Below are positions 25,535 to 33,869 of a stretch of 37,407 bases of DNA, piece after piece. The notes beneath the pieces are model-generated. The model made no database searches. It was not told the DNA's origin and worked only from the letters and a program-made list of their open reading frames with translations. Where the stretch lies: positions 1-37,407 of the forward strand of contig DASPXV010000194.1 in NCBI GenBank assembly GCA_035637115.1, written 5' to 3'. Each line of letters starts with the position of its first letter. Position 1 is the first letter of the stretch. Source of the DNA: JAICSD01 sp035637115 (GTDB lineage Bacteria > Acidobacteriota > Vicinamibacteria > Vicinamibacterales > 2-12-FULL-66-21). The position numbers were made by a program, and so were the translations under genes.

Positions 25535-26263
25535 ATGCATCGCGAAGCGCACTACTGGTACTCCGATCGACTGCGCCGCGACATGGGCGTGGTCGTGCAC
25601 GGGCACTACGGGCCGCCGATGATCGCGTTTCCCACGACCGGCGGCGACGAGTGGGAATACGAACGGCAGGGAGTGATCGACGCGATGTCGGGCGCGATCA
25701 ATGCCGGACGCGTGAAGGTGTTCTGCGTCAACACCAATCATCGCGACTCGTTCGGCAACAACGGCGCGCACCCGCGCCACCGCAGCTACATGCAGGCCCA
25801 GTACGATCAATATATCGCGCAGGAAGTCTTTCCGTTCATTCGCGCCCACTGCGGCAGCCACGACGTCGGCATCTGGACGATGGGTGCGTCGCTCGGCGGC
25901 TACCACGCGGTGAACACGCTGTTGAAGCACCCGGACGCGGTGAAGCGCTGTTTCGCGCTGTCAGGCGTGTACGACATGAAGCAGTTCATGCTCGGCGACT
26001 ACGACGACAACTTCTATTTCAATAATCCCGTTGACTACATGGCGAACATGTCCGACGAATGGACGCTGCACCATCTCGCGAGCTGCGACATCCATATCGC
26101 CACGGGCACGGGCCCATGGGAACACCCCGAAGAGGCCTATCGGCTCTCCGGGATCCTGGCGAGCCGCGGCGTGCGTCACAGTCTCGACGACTGGGGACCG
26201 CAGGGGGGCCACGACTGGCCGTACTGGCGCCACATGATGTGGGAATACATGAATTACGTGTAG
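25535..26263 (+). CDS. Esterase-family protein (alpha/beta-hydrolase)
   Basis: A 242-residue alpha/beta-hydrolase of the putative-esterase family. The nucleophile is S119 in MGASLGGYHAV, and H226 lies in GPQGGHDWPYW, close to the C-terminus as expected. RHRSYMQAQYDQYIAQEVFPFI before the nucleophile elbow is characteristic of this group. There is no signal peptide. It is a different subgroup from the divergent esterase at 24780-25520, so the two are not a recent duplication. The upstream frame is open but lies in the other esterase, so ATG 25535 is chosen. It converges on the M29-like aminopeptidase gene, from which it is separated by 34 nt that contain a heptamer repeat. Confidence 0.85.
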   Translation: MHREAHYWYSDRLRRDMGVVVHGHYGPPMIAFPTTGGDEWEYERQGVIDAMSGAINAGRVKVFCVNTNHRDSFGNNGAHPRHRSYMQAQYDQYIAQEVFPFIRAHCGSHDVGIWTMGASLGGYHAVNTLLKHPDAVKRCFALSGVYDMKQFMLGDYDDNFYFNNPVDYMANMSDEWTLHHLASCDIHIATGTGPWEHPEEAYRLSGILASRGVRHSLDDWGPQGGHDWPYWRHMMWEYMNYV

Positions 26264-26268
26264 CAGTC

Positions 26269-26290
26269 GGGCAGAGGGCAGAGGACAGGG
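26269..26290. repeat. Short heptamer repeat between convergent genes
   Basis: GGGCAGA GGGCAGA GGACAGG plus one G, filling most of the 34-nt gap between the + strand esterase and the end of the M29-like gene. It shares the 7-bp period, but not the sequence, of the other arrays. Confidence 0.6.
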
Positions 26291-26297
26291 TCGCGCG

Positions 26298-27329
26298 TCA
26301 TCCGTCAAGTCCCAGTCGCTCGAGCTGATAATGGCCGTGGGCAATGATCTGCATGTCGTCGATCCACACGTCGCAATCGCGGGTGAGGACGTCGATGTGC
26401 GTCCTTGATTTCCAGTCCGCGCCCGTCTGGCTGCCGTACGGATCGCCAAACGCCACGTGCACGCCGGGTACTTTTTCGTCCTGCAGCAGGATGCCGATCA
26501 TGTCGCTCAGCGCGACGTTGGTGCCGAATGCCAGCTCGCCCACGCGATCGCTGAACCGATCGGTGTGGCAATAGCTCCAGAATTCCTCTTCCAGCTCCCG
26601 GCGATCGCAACGCGCCGAGACGAGGCGTCCTCCTGAAATCTCGAGCGTCAGCGGCGTCGGCGCGAGGTCGCCGTACTTCGGGCCGAAGTAATCCCCCGCG
26701 GTGCCGTTGCAGACGAAGACGCCGTCCACGGACGCCGGCGTGGTGAACACCTCGCCGGCGGGAAGATTCGACCAGTAGCGCGTGCTGATCAGGCCGCTCG
26801 TCTTGATCCACTGGAGGGCGGGGTCGAACGTGGCCGTGAGCGAGGTGCCGAACGGGGTTTTCACTCGCAGGGACGTTGCGGTCCGCATCCGCTCGCACAG
26901 CCTCGTGCTGAGTCGATCGACTAGGCGATAGTCGGCGCGCATGCCCTGCTTCATGATCTCGGGCGTGACGCCGACCATGTGGGCGTAGCGGATTTGGCGC
27001 CGTTCGACCGTTGCGACGATGGCCATCCGCGCGCCAAGCTCTCCCTGCTGCGGCTGCACGCACAGGATGCCGGCATCGCAGCCTTCCAGTGCCTCGAGCA
27101 CTTCGCGCGGCGCCTTCATGAGCGGACGGGTGGCCACCTGCTCGATCAGGACGCGATCGCCGGCCGCGCCGGCACGGTCCAGCGCGGCGGCGATGCTGGC
27201 GGCGACTTCTTTGCTCGCCTCGTCTGCTATCAGCGCCACACACTCGCCGGGCTTGATCGCCAGGCAGACTTCCACGGCATTACGCGCACCGGGCTCCAGC
27301 TCCGGCGAAAAGGGTCCGAACACACGCAC
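26298..27329 (-). CDS. M29-like metallo-aminopeptidase
   Basis: A 343-residue protein related to the M29 (thermophilic aminopeptidase, AmpS/PepS) family. The conserved metal-site pattern is visible: LPAGEVFTTP (E193), RVGELAFGTN (E265), HVAFGDPYG (H291) and HIDVLTRDCDVWIDD (H311, D313). It is somewhat shorter than typical 370-410-residue members, mainly in the N-terminal part. Such enzymes remove N-terminal residues from peptides using two metal ions. The GTG start at 27329 lies 5 nt after the stop of the ATP-grasp gene, so it is the last gene of the YbdK/ATP-grasp operon. In that context it could process or recycle the ligase product rather than act as a general peptidase. Confidence 0.78.
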   Translation of the reverse strand: MRVFGPFSPELEPGARNAVEVCLAIKPGECVALIADEASKEVAASIAAALDRAGAAGDRVLIEQVATRPLMKAPREVLEALEGCDAGILCVQPQQGELGARMAIVATVERRQIRYAHMVGVTPEIMKQGMRADYRLVDRLSTRLCERMRTATSLRVKTPFGTSLTATFDPALQWIKTSGLISTRYWSNLPAGEVFTTPASVDGVFVCNGTAGDYFGPKYGDLAPTPLTLEISGGRLVSARCDRRELEEEFWSYCHTDRFSDRVGELAFGTNVALSDMIGILLQDEKVPGVHVAFGDPYGSQTGADWKSRTHIDVLTRDCDVWIDDMQIIAHGHYQLERLGLDG

Positions 27330-27334
27330 GATGG

Positions 27335-28702
27335 CTAATCCCTCGATTGCACGATGAAGGCGGGCACCTGCCCTCCGCCGGAAGTGACGTTCGCGAGCCC
27401 GGTGGCGCTCAGGCGTGTCAGGAATCCCGCCATGCGGCCGCGAAACAGGTAAGGGGCAAAATCGACGAGCATCTCCCGCTCGAAGACGCCGGTGCTCTCG
27501 CAGACCGGGAAGATCTCACGCCGCACGTTGATGCGCTCCTGCACGATCCACGGGCGCTCCACCTCGTCGGACTCTCGCAGGGCGCGCGCAATCGCGTCGT
27601 CCCACGCCCGCTCCGACGTTTCCCAGCCGAGGGTGACGCCCGTGCCGCCGTACTCGTCGTTTGGCTTGAGCACCAGGCAGTCACGGCGCCGGCGGATGTC
27701 GTCCGCACGATCCGCCTGCACGATGCGAGTCCAGGGGATGTGGGCGGCAATCATCTCTCGCTCGGAGGCCGTGAAGAGCGACGCATAGCGCTCGTCCGTC
27801 AGGACGGCGAAGAACGATTTCTTGTGCGCGATCTTGCAGCGCAGGGTGTTCGCGACGCAGACCGCGTGCGCGGTGTAGGCGTCGATGAGCGCCCGGCACT
27901 CGTCGGGCCGCGCGACGATGTCGTTGATCAGCACGCGGCGGTACACGAGATCTATGCGCTCCCCCTCGGCGAACAGTCCGCGCGCCCTGTCGAAGACCAG
28001 ATCGCGTGGATCGGCGACGACGGTCGGAATGCCCGCCGACGTGAAAGCGTCGCGCAGCAGCTCGAACTCGCTCCACGTCGGCACTTCGCTCCAGTCGACG
28101 ATCGCGATGCGAGGCGAACGCTCGATGCCACCCCATTGCGCGTAGCTCTGGAGCAACGCCTCAAGTAACGCCGTGATGGGCGTGTAGTAGCGCACGTCGA
28201 AGCGTTGTTTGAACCGGTCCATCAGCGGCTCTTCGTCGAAGAGCTCCGACAGGCGCTGACTGTACCCAGGACCGGCCGGCGACTCCGCGTTGTACTCCGC
28301 GAATTGCAGCGAGTCCGGCAGAATGAACGCGTCGGCGCGCCCGGCGGTGCTGGCAATGTCGTACCCCGGATCGATCTGGGCCAGCCGGATTTCGTCGTCG
28401 TTCAACCCAAGGTGCTCCAGCAGCAGTGCGTCGCCCGCCGCGACGTTGGCCACGCGTTCGCCCAGGCGCCAGAGCATCTCCGCCGCGTCCTTCACGCGCG
28501 CCTCGTCACGCGGATCGAGAAAGAACGGCCGCAGGAACGGGCAGAGCAGGCGACCTCCGAACGTGAGCCGCCGCTCCTGCATCCGTGCCGCCAGGCTGCC
28601 GCACAGATCCGGATTGGCATTCTCGCGGACGAGCGTGTGCCACGCGTGGATCGGATCCGTCAGATGGGGCCCCCGTCCGACAATCCGGTCATCTGCGTCC
28701 AT
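27335..28702 (-). CDS. Glutathionylspermidine-synthase-like ATP-grasp protein
   Basis: A 455-residue protein that resembles the circularly permuted ATP-grasp group that includes glutathionylspermidine synthase. Visible parts: SLQFAEYNAESPAGPGYS (about residues 110-130), a central IAIVDWSEVPTWSEFELLRD, CKIAHKKSFFAVLTDER, then the nucleotide-binding strand CLVLKPNDEYGGTGVTLG and RPWIVQERI. These features fit an ATP-dependent amide ligase that activates a carboxylate as acyl phosphate. ATG 28702 is preferred; a GTG at 28711 is possible. Either overlaps the end of the preceding RimK-like gene by 43-52 nt, so translation is coupled. It would add a second amine or amino acid to the intermediate made by YbdK and the other ligase. 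The substrate is not predictable. Confidence 0.7.
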   Translation of the reverse strand: MDADDRIVGRGPHLTDPIHAWHTLVRENANPDLCGSLAARMQERRLTFGGRLLCPFLRPFFLDPRDEARVKDAAEMLWRLGERVANVAAGDALLLEHLGLNDDEIRLAQIDPGYDIASTAGRADAFILPDSLQFAEYNAESPAGPGYSQRLSELFDEEPLMDRFKQRFDVRYYTPITALLEALLQSYAQWGGIERSPRIAIVDWSEVPTWSEFELLRDAFTSAGIPTVVADPRDLVFDRARGLFAEGERIDLVYRRVLINDIVARPDECRALIDAYTAHAVCVANTLRCKIAHKKSFFAVLTDERYASLFTASEREMIAAHIPWTRIVQADRADDIRRRRDCLVLKPNDEYGGTGVTLGWETSERAWDDAIARALRESDEVERPWIVQERINVRREIFPVCESTGVFEREMLVDFAPYLFRGRMAGFLTRLSATGLANVTSGGGQVPAFIVQSRD

Positions 28703-29607
28703 CGCGGCCACGACTGTGACGGCTTCCCGCTGAGCGCGCGGTCGATCACCAGGTTCGTCATCTTCTCGAGCACCAGCTCGAAATAATGCGGCGTGATGCG
28801 ATCGCGCTCGAAGTCCGGCGCCGGGTTCAGGAAATCGATGGCATACGGCACGCCGTCCTGGACGGCGAACTCGATCGTGTTCATCTCGTAACCGAGCGCC
28901 TTGTTCAGCGTCTGCGCGTCGCGGACGATGCGCGCGCCGATGTCGGAATCCAGGTATTCGTGCTCGACCAGGTAGCGGCGTTCCGTCACGTCGTAGCGCA
29001 CTGGCGTGATGTCCGTCTTGCCGAACGTGAAGCAGCGGACGTACTTGTCGAAGTTGATGAACTGCTGCAGCGTCATGCAGTACGGGCCGGTGTGGTCGTA
29101 GGCCGCGAGCAGCTCCTCCTTGTTACGAACCTTGTACACGTGCTTCCACCCGCCGCCGGAGTACGGCTTCAGGATCGCGGGCCGCCCGACGTAATCGAGC
29201 ATCCCGTCCCAGTCGATCGGATATCCCAGGTTTCGCAGCGACTCGGACGTGATATCAACGTCGGCAGGGTAGGACTTCTGCGGCAGGACTACCGTCTTCG
29301 GCACCGCGACGCCGAGTCGCTGCGCGACGGCGTAGTTGAAGAACTTGTCGTCCGCCGTCCACCAGAACGGGTTGTTGATGATATAGGTGCCTTCGAGGAC
29401 GGCGTGCTTCAGGAAGGCGCGGTAGTACTCCACCTCGTGCGAGATGCGATCGACGATGACGCGGTAACCGGAGCCGTCGCCCATCCGCGTCCCGGTGAGC
29501 GACACCATTTCAGCGGTGATCCCGTGCGCTGCGCCCGCGGCGTTGACCCTGTCGATGAAGGCTGGAGGAAACGAATACTCGCGGCCGCAGAGAAGTCCGA
29601 CCTTCAT
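28660..29607 (-). CDS. RimK-like ATP-grasp ligase
   Basis: A 315-residue ATP-grasp enzyme. A Rossmann-like N-terminal part (MKVGLLCGREYSFPPAFIDR) is followed by IINNPFWWTADDKFFNYAVAQRLG and the ATP-binding strand GRPAILKPYSGGGWKHVY (K147). The metal-binding C-terminal motif is TIEFAVQDGVPYAIDFLNP, with E246, D258 and N261 as likely Mg ligands. This layout belongs to the RimK/D-ala-D-ala-ligase-like amide ligases. ATG 29607 overlaps the stop of the ybdK-like gene in ATGA, and its own 3' end overlaps the next ATP-grasp gene. It is therefore the second of three consecutive amide-bond-forming enzymes. No peptide precursor gene was seen nearby, so its substrate may be a small molecule or an unlinked protein. 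Confidence 0.82.
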   Translation of the reverse strand: MKVGLLCGREYSFPPAFIDRVNAAGAAHGITAEMVSLTGTRMGDGSGYRVIVDRISHEVEYYRAFLKHAVLEGTYIINNPFWWTADDKFFNYAVAQRLGVAVPKTVVLPQKSYPADVDITSESLRNLGYPIDWDGMLDYVGRPAILKPYSGGGWKHVYKVRNKEELLAAYDHTGPYCMTLQQFINFDKYVRCFTFGKTDITPVRYDVTERRYLVEHEYLDSDIGARIVRDAQTLNKALGYEMNTIEFAVQDGVPYAIDFLNPAPDFERDRITPHYFELVLEKMTNLVIDRALSGKPSQSWPRWTQMTGLSDGGPI

Positions 29608-30854
29608 TTCTTTCCGGGGGGCTTTGCCCCGCCGGACCCCCCGGCACGCTCGCTCGCGGGGGCCCCAGGCCCCGCTCCGCTCGCGTGGCTCGCCTCGCTG
29701 TGCTCGCTCGCGCTCATGCCAATTTCCGGGCGGTACCGACTGGCCGCAGGCTGGGCGTGACCCGCGCGCGTCTCGTCGACGAGCCAGCGGACAACCGCGC
29801 GAAGATCCCCGGTCTGCTTGTAGACCTGGAGTTGTCGATCGGCGCTGGTGCCTTCGGCGACGATCCGGTGCACGTACGAGAGCGCCTTCCGGCTCCCCAG
29901 CTCGTCGACCACGTCGTCGACGAATGCGAGCAGCTCCAGCGCGAGGTCGCGCATCGGGACCTCCTGCCGCTTGCCGAAGTCGATCAGGCGCCCGTCGATG
30001 CCGTAGCGCGCGGCGCGCCACTTGTTCTCCTCGACGAACGCGCGTGAATAAATGCGGAAGCCGAGATTGCTGCGGCGAAGACGATAGAGTTTGACGACGA
30101 GCGCCTGCGCGAGCGCGGCGAGCGCGATGGTGACGTGCGGATCGGTCGGCACGTCGCAGATGCGAAACTCCAGCGTCCCGAAGATCGGGTGCGGCCGCAG
30201 ATCCCACCACACCTTCTTTGCGTCGTCGATGCAGTGCAGCTCGACGAGCGTGTTCAGGTACTCCTCGTACTCGCTCCACGAGTCGAACTCGTCGGGGATG
30301 CCGCTGCGCGGAAACCGGCGGAACACGGCGGTGCGGTAGGACTTCAATCCGGTGTCGCGTCCCTGCCAGAACGGGGAGCTCGTCGAGAGGGCGAGCAGGT
30401 GCGGCAGGAAATAACGCGCTTCGTTCAGGAGCTCGATGGTGCTCGTGCGATCGGGCACGGCGACATGGATGTGCAGCCCGAAGATGAGCAGCGATCGCGC
30501 GAGCTGTTGCAGCTCTTCGACGATGTTCTCGTAGCGTTCCCCTGGAGAGAGGACCTGGTCCTTCCACTTCGAGAACGGATGCGTGCCGGCGGCGGCGATG
30601 CGCAGACCGACGGTGTCGGCGCTCTGCGAGAGCTCCCGCCGGATCCGGCACACTTCGGCCTCGAGTTCCGTCACGTTTGCGCAGATGCGCGTGCCCACTT
30701 CCACGATCGACTGGTGGAGTTCGCGCTTGATCTGATCGCCGAGTGCGGGCGCGCCTGCGGTCAACAGCTCGGACACGTGCGAGCGCAGCTCGCTGGTTTC
30801 GGGATCGATGATCTGGAACTCCTCCTCGACGCCAATCGTGAAGGCGTGGGCCAT
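29604..30854 (-). CDS. ybdK: YbdK/GCS2-family carboxylate-amine ligase
   Basis: A 416-residue member of the glutamate-cysteine ligase type 2 (YbdK) family. The signature GVEEEFQIIDP starts at residue 8, with GLHIHVAVPDR near residue 126 and FGTLEFRICDVPTDPH near residue 240. E. coli YbdK has weak gamma-glutamylcysteine ligase activity; the true substrates of most members are unknown. Typical members are about 370 residues. The extra 35-45 C-terminal residues, rich in Ala, Ser, Gly and Glu, are encoded by a GC-rich repeat (29614-29715) and are probably not functional. ATG 30854 was chosen since GVEEEF follows shortly after and a TATGAT box lies 6 nt upstream; the frame extends to 30914 without a good start. 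It is first in the operon with two ATP-grasp ligases and an M29-like peptidase. Confidence 0.88.
   Translation of the reverse strand: MAHAFTIGVEEEFQIIDPETSELRSHVSELLTAGAPALGDQIKRELHQSIVEVGTRICANVTELEAEVCRIRRELSQSADTVGLRIAAAGTHPFSKWKDQVLSPGERYENIVEELQQLARSLLIFGLHIHVAVPDRTSTIELLNEARYFLPHLLALSTSSPFWQGRDTGLKSYRTAVFRRFPRSGIPDEFDSWSEYEEYLNTLVELHCIDDAKKVWWDLRPHPIFGTLEFRICDVPTDPHVTIALAALAQALVVKLYRLRRSNLGFRIYSRAFVEENKWRAARYGIDGRLIDFGKRQEVPMRDLALELLAFVDDVVDELGSRKALSYVHRIVAEGTSADRQLQVYKQTGDLRAVVRWLVDETRAGHAQPAASRYRPEIGMSASEHSEASHASGAGPGAPASERAGGSGGAKPPGKK
29614..29715. repeat. GC-rich palindromic repeat read through by ybdK-like gene
   Basis: Two hairpins, GGGGC-TTT-GCCCC (29618-29630) and GCGGGG(G)CC...GGCCCCGC (29656-29675), are followed by GCTCGCTCGCG-type short repeats to 29715. 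The - strand reading produces the low-complexity Ala/Ser/Gly tail of the YbdK-like protein. It looks like an intergenic repetitive element that has been captured into the coding frame. Confidence 0.6.
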
Positions 30855-30860
30855 CACGCG

Positions 30861-30866
30861 ATCATA
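30861..30866 (-). promoter_or_regulatory. Candidate -10 box (TATGAT) for the amide-ligase operon
   Basis: On the - strand TATGAT ends 6 nt before the ATG at 30854. It differs from TATAAT at one position. No Shine-Dalgarno sequence is present, which suggests a leaderless transcript for the ybdK-like gene. Confidence 0.4.
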
Positions 30867-30898
30867 GTGCAAGTGATATCCTGCGCAGGCACCCCTGC

Positions 30899-32353
30899 AT
30901 GCGCCGGACCGCACTGCTTGTCATCCTCGCCGCGGCGGCCGCCGCGCGGCTCTGGTTCCTCATGGCCGGGGTTCCGCATGCCGTCGGCATCGACGAGCCG
31001 CAGGTCGTCGATCGCGCGATCCGAATCCTTCGCACGGGCGACTGGAACCCGCACGTCTTCGATTACCCGACGCTCGTCATCTACTTCCACGCGGTGCTCG
31101 CGATCGTTCGATTCCTGTGGGGTGCGCTGAACGGGGAGTGGCGCTCGCTCGATGGATTCACGATCGAGGCGATCTACTCGATGAGCCGGACGGCGGCGGC
31201 GTTGCTCGGCGTTGCTACCGTGTGGCTGACGTACCGGCTGGGATCGGAAGCGGTATCGCGCGCAGCCGGTTTGCTCGCGGCGGCACAGTTAGCCGTACGG
31301 CCGATGCACGTACGCGAATCGCACTTTGTCCTGACGGATGTGCCGATGACCGCGCTGACGACGCTCGCCATGTGGATGACCGTCCGCGCCATGCGGCTCG
31401 GCACGGTCCGCGCGTTCGCCTGGGCGGGCGCGATCTGCGGGTTTGCCGCTGCAGCGAAGTACACCGGTGGCGTCGCGATCGTCGCGCTCCTCGCGGCGTG
31501 GGTGCTGACAGAACGCGCGGCGCCTGACCGCGCGCGGAAGCTTGGCGCGGCCATCGGCGCGGCGGCGGTGGCGTTCCTGCTCGCGGCCCCCTATACCGTG
31601 CTCGACATGCCGGCGTTCCTCGACGGTTTCGCCGCGCAGTTCGCGCGATTCGCCGCTCCTGCACCGGCGGGCGATCCCGCCTGGCTGCTGTATCTGAAGC
31701 ACCTCTCGCCCGGCTGGTCGCGCTTCTGGGTGCCGCTCGGCCTCGTCGGGATCGCGTTGCTGCTCTGGCGTCCGCGCACGCGCATTACCGCGTTTCCGAT
31801 CGTACTGTTTGCCTTCGCATACTTCTACGTGATTTCGTCGCACTCACACGTGTTCGGCCGTTACGCGCTGCCGCTCGTGCCGCTGTTGTGTCTCTTTACC
31901 GCGGTTGGCGCGCTCGAGATCGTCGCGGCTCTCCGGCGACTTCCGGCGCTGAGGCGCCCGGCCTACGGGCCTCTGCTGGCGACTACGGTCGTCGCGGTGC
32001 TCGTGTTGTCGCCAATCGCAGAGACCGTCAGCTGGCTTGATCACCTGAAACGGCCGGATACGCGCACGATCGCCGCCGAATGGTTGAAGGCGAATACCCC
32101 GAAGGGCACGCGCCTGGCCGTCGAGAACAACGGTCCGACCTATCTGGACGCAGCGGGATTCAAGGTCATGGCCGGCGAACTGATGCTCGAGCACCCCGCG
32201 GACTGGTACACGTCGCGTGTCGACTATCTCGTGATCAGCGCTGTCGACCTCTCGCGATATGCCGAGTACATGAATGCCGGTCGGACCGTACTGCAAATCC
32301 CGTCAACCCCCCAAAGGTGGGGGCCGCCAATCCTGATTGTGTCCCTTCGCTAG
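30899..32353 (+). CDS. GT39-like membrane glycosyltransferase (GT-C fold)
   Basis: A 484-residue polytopic membrane protein of the dolichyl-phosphate-mannose / ArnT type (GT39-like, GT-C fold). The first transmembrane helix is followed by VGIDEPQVVDRA, whose D32-E33 pair sits where the family has its catalytic acid in the first periplasmic loop. There are roughly ten further hydrophobic helices, with short loops such as RLGSEAVSRAAGLLAA and MHVRESHFVLTDVPM. A C-terminal soluble domain ends near WGPPILIVSLR. Such enzymes transfer a sugar from a polyprenyl-phosphate donor to a lipid, protein or glycan in the outer leaflet. It is divergent from the ybdK-like operon with 44 nt between starts. Acceptor unknown. 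Confidence 0.8.
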   Translation: MRRTALLVILAAAAAARLWFLMAGVPHAVGIDEPQVVDRAIRILRTGDWNPHVFDYPTLVIYFHAVLAIVRFLWGALNGEWRSLDGFTIEAIYSMSRTAAALLGVATVWLTYRLGSEAVSRAAGLLAAAQLAVRPMHVRESHFVLTDVPMTALTTLAMWMTVRAMRLGTVRAFAWAGAICGFAAAAKYTGGVAIVALLAAWVLTERAAPDRARKLGAAIGAAAVAFLLAAPYTVLDMPAFLDGFAAQFARFAAPAPAGDPAWLLYLKHLSPGWSRFWVPLGLVGIALLLWRPRTRITAFPIVLFAFAYFYVISSHSHVFGRYALPLVPLLCLFTAVGALEIVAALRRLPALRRPAYGPLLATTVVAVLVLSPIAETVSWLDHLKRPDTRTIAAEWLKANTPKGTRLAVENNGPTYLDAAGFKVMAGELMLEHPADWYTSRVDYLVISAVDLSRYAEYMNAGRTVLQIPSTPQRWGPPILIVSLR

Positions 32354-32610
32354 CTGAGCGGGCACACTGGCGACGCGTGCTATCAGGTTGCCACTCCATG
32401 CCCCCAGGTCCGTGCCGATGTGAGTAATGACTTCCCAGTGACTTGCCGCCGCTGAATCGGCCCTTCTCGTCGAGAACTCGTAGGCGCTGCCGCATACACG
32501 GCGACCTTGCGTGTGCGCGGCTGGCACATTCCCTACAGAAGATTAGGAAATCACGCCAATCAGTTATGTACAGGCTCCGATTGTGGAGTTGCAGCACGTC
32601 GGGCTTGTTT

Positions 32611-32617
32611 AAGGAGG
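32611..32617 (+). promoter_or_regulatory. Strong ribosome binding site for the glycoside hydrolase
   Basis: AAGGAGG lies 6 nt before ATG 32624 and fixes the start of the secreted hydrolase, whose frame is open back to 32507. It is the strongest Shine-Dalgarno sequence in the window. The 270-nt gap 32354-32623 is AT-richer than its surroundings and shows no other gene I can support. Confidence 0.75.
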
Positions 32618-32623
32618 CCTCAT

Positions 32624-33862
32624 ATGAGACGTGGACGTTGTGTTCTTGCCGCCGCGCTTAGCATGGCTTTGACTCTCGTCACCGGTGCCGCAGTGCTGGC
32701 ACAGGAGCCAGCCCCGGCCCTTCGCCTCGAAACCGATCACTTCGTCAAGGGGGAGGGTTCGAAATTCCTCATCTTCGTGAGTTTCTTCGACGCCATGCGT
32801 GCCTATGACAGGAATCCGAGTTCGTTGAGATCGGATTTCCAGTTTCTACGGGCGCACTACATCGATGGAGTTAGGATCTTTCCGAACTGGCAGTTCGGGA
32901 ATAATCTGTTCAACTCAAACGGAACCTTGAACTCGAGCCGTCTGGCCGTTCTGCGCGCGATCCTTCAGATAGCCTACGATGAAGGTCTCGTCGTTGACGT
33001 CTCGTTCGCAAGGTTCAACATGGAAGTCCCCGAGTACAAGGCCGCGCTGGTCTCGGCTGCAAATGAACTACGGGATTTCCACCACATCGTGATCGACATC
33101 GAAAATGAGCGAGACCTCGAGGATCGTCCGGAGCAGTTCCTCAGCTTGGGTGACACTCAAGATGCGAGGAACATGATCAAGTCCGCCGATCCCAGCCGAA
33201 TCGTGACAGCCTCAAATACTGGGGTCTCTGGGGAGGATGGCATCGGCACGGCAGCGATGCAAGTCAATCTTGGATTGGATCTGGCGGCATTCCACGATCC
33301 GAGATACTCGGATTGGTACAGCTGGCGCACACCATGGATCATTCAGAACATGTGGTACTACTGGCCTTGGAACGTTCGGGTGTACCTGCAAGAACCGCAG
33401 GCGTGGCAGGACGACCCGGATGAAAACCACCATCTCTTGGCGCTTCACAACTCCAAGCGATATGGTGCGACCGCCTGGACCTTCCATACGCGCGCCGGTC
33501 ACGACCTCGGCTCCCAGTCCTTCTACGACCGTTTGTCGGCAGGCGAGAGGACCTTCTTCGATCGCGTGCGGGACGAGATGCCCGTGGAAGGTTGGTCGGC
33601 CTGCAATTTCTGGACGAGTCCAGCGTCGGTCGTAGATGTATCCAGCGGGGGAGGTTACTTTGCCGTGTACCTAGACACGCGGTGGGGATGTTCATGGAAT
33701 GCTTATCGCGCAGAACCGGCGGCTTCTTGGGTTCAACTGAACTCTCCGGGAACCGGCGCGGGATCATCCACGATCTATTTCCATGTGGACGCGACTGGCG
33801 GTGGCTATCGCGAGACGAAGATCGTGATTGGCACCGTGCCGATCACGATCAGGCAACAGTAA
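32624..33862 (+). CDS. Secreted glycoside-hydrolase-like protein with BACON-like C-terminus
   Basis: A 412-residue exported protein. The signal peptide ends near LAQ (residue 27). The body looks like a (beta/alpha)8 clan-A glycoside hydrolase: FHHIVIDIENERD carries the N161-E162 pair expected for the acid/base at strand 4, and VRVYLQEPQAW (E257) is a candidate nucleophile at strand 7. The last 80 residues (from about GWSACNFWTSPASVVDV to IVIGTVPITIRQQ) have the spaced Trp, Gly and Val pattern of a BACON or related Ig-like domain, often linked to carbohydrate or mucin binding. I cannot name the GH family. Codons are visibly less GC-rich than in neighbouring genes, suggesting horizontal acquisition. 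An AAGGAGG site fixes the start. A strong hairpin follows the stop. Confidence 0.65.
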   Translation: MRRGRCVLAAALSMALTLVTGAAVLAQEPAPALRLETDHFVKGEGSKFLIFVSFFDAMRAYDRNPSSLRSDFQFLRAHYIDGVRIFPNWQFGNNLFNSNGTLNSSRLAVLRAILQIAYDEGLVVDVSFARFNMEVPEYKAALVSAANELRDFHHIVIDIENERDLEDRPEQFLSLGDTQDARNMIKSADPSRIVTASNTGVSGEDGIGTAAMQVNLGLDLAAFHDPRYSDWYSWRTPWIIQNMWYYWPWNVRVYLQEPQAWQDDPDENHHLLALHNSKRYGATAWTFHTRAGHDLGSQSFYDRLSAGERTFFDRVRDEMPVEGWSACNFWTSPASVVDVSSGGGYFAVYLDTRWGCSWNAYRAEPAASWVQLNSPGTGAGSSTIYFHVDATGGGYRETKIVIGTVPITIRQQ

Positions 33863-33869
33863 TCCGATC

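Noticed and set aside
27335..29607. Ribosomally made peptide (RiPP or graspetide) precursor for the ATP-grasp ligases
   Set aside because: No short gene with a leader-like sequence was seen next to the ligases, and the gene junctions overlap or nearly touch, leaving no room for one. A distant precursor cannot be excluded.
32303..32527. Small - strand frame across the end of the GT39-like gene
   Set aside because: No motif, no ribosome binding site, and it overlaps a well-supported membrane protein gene.
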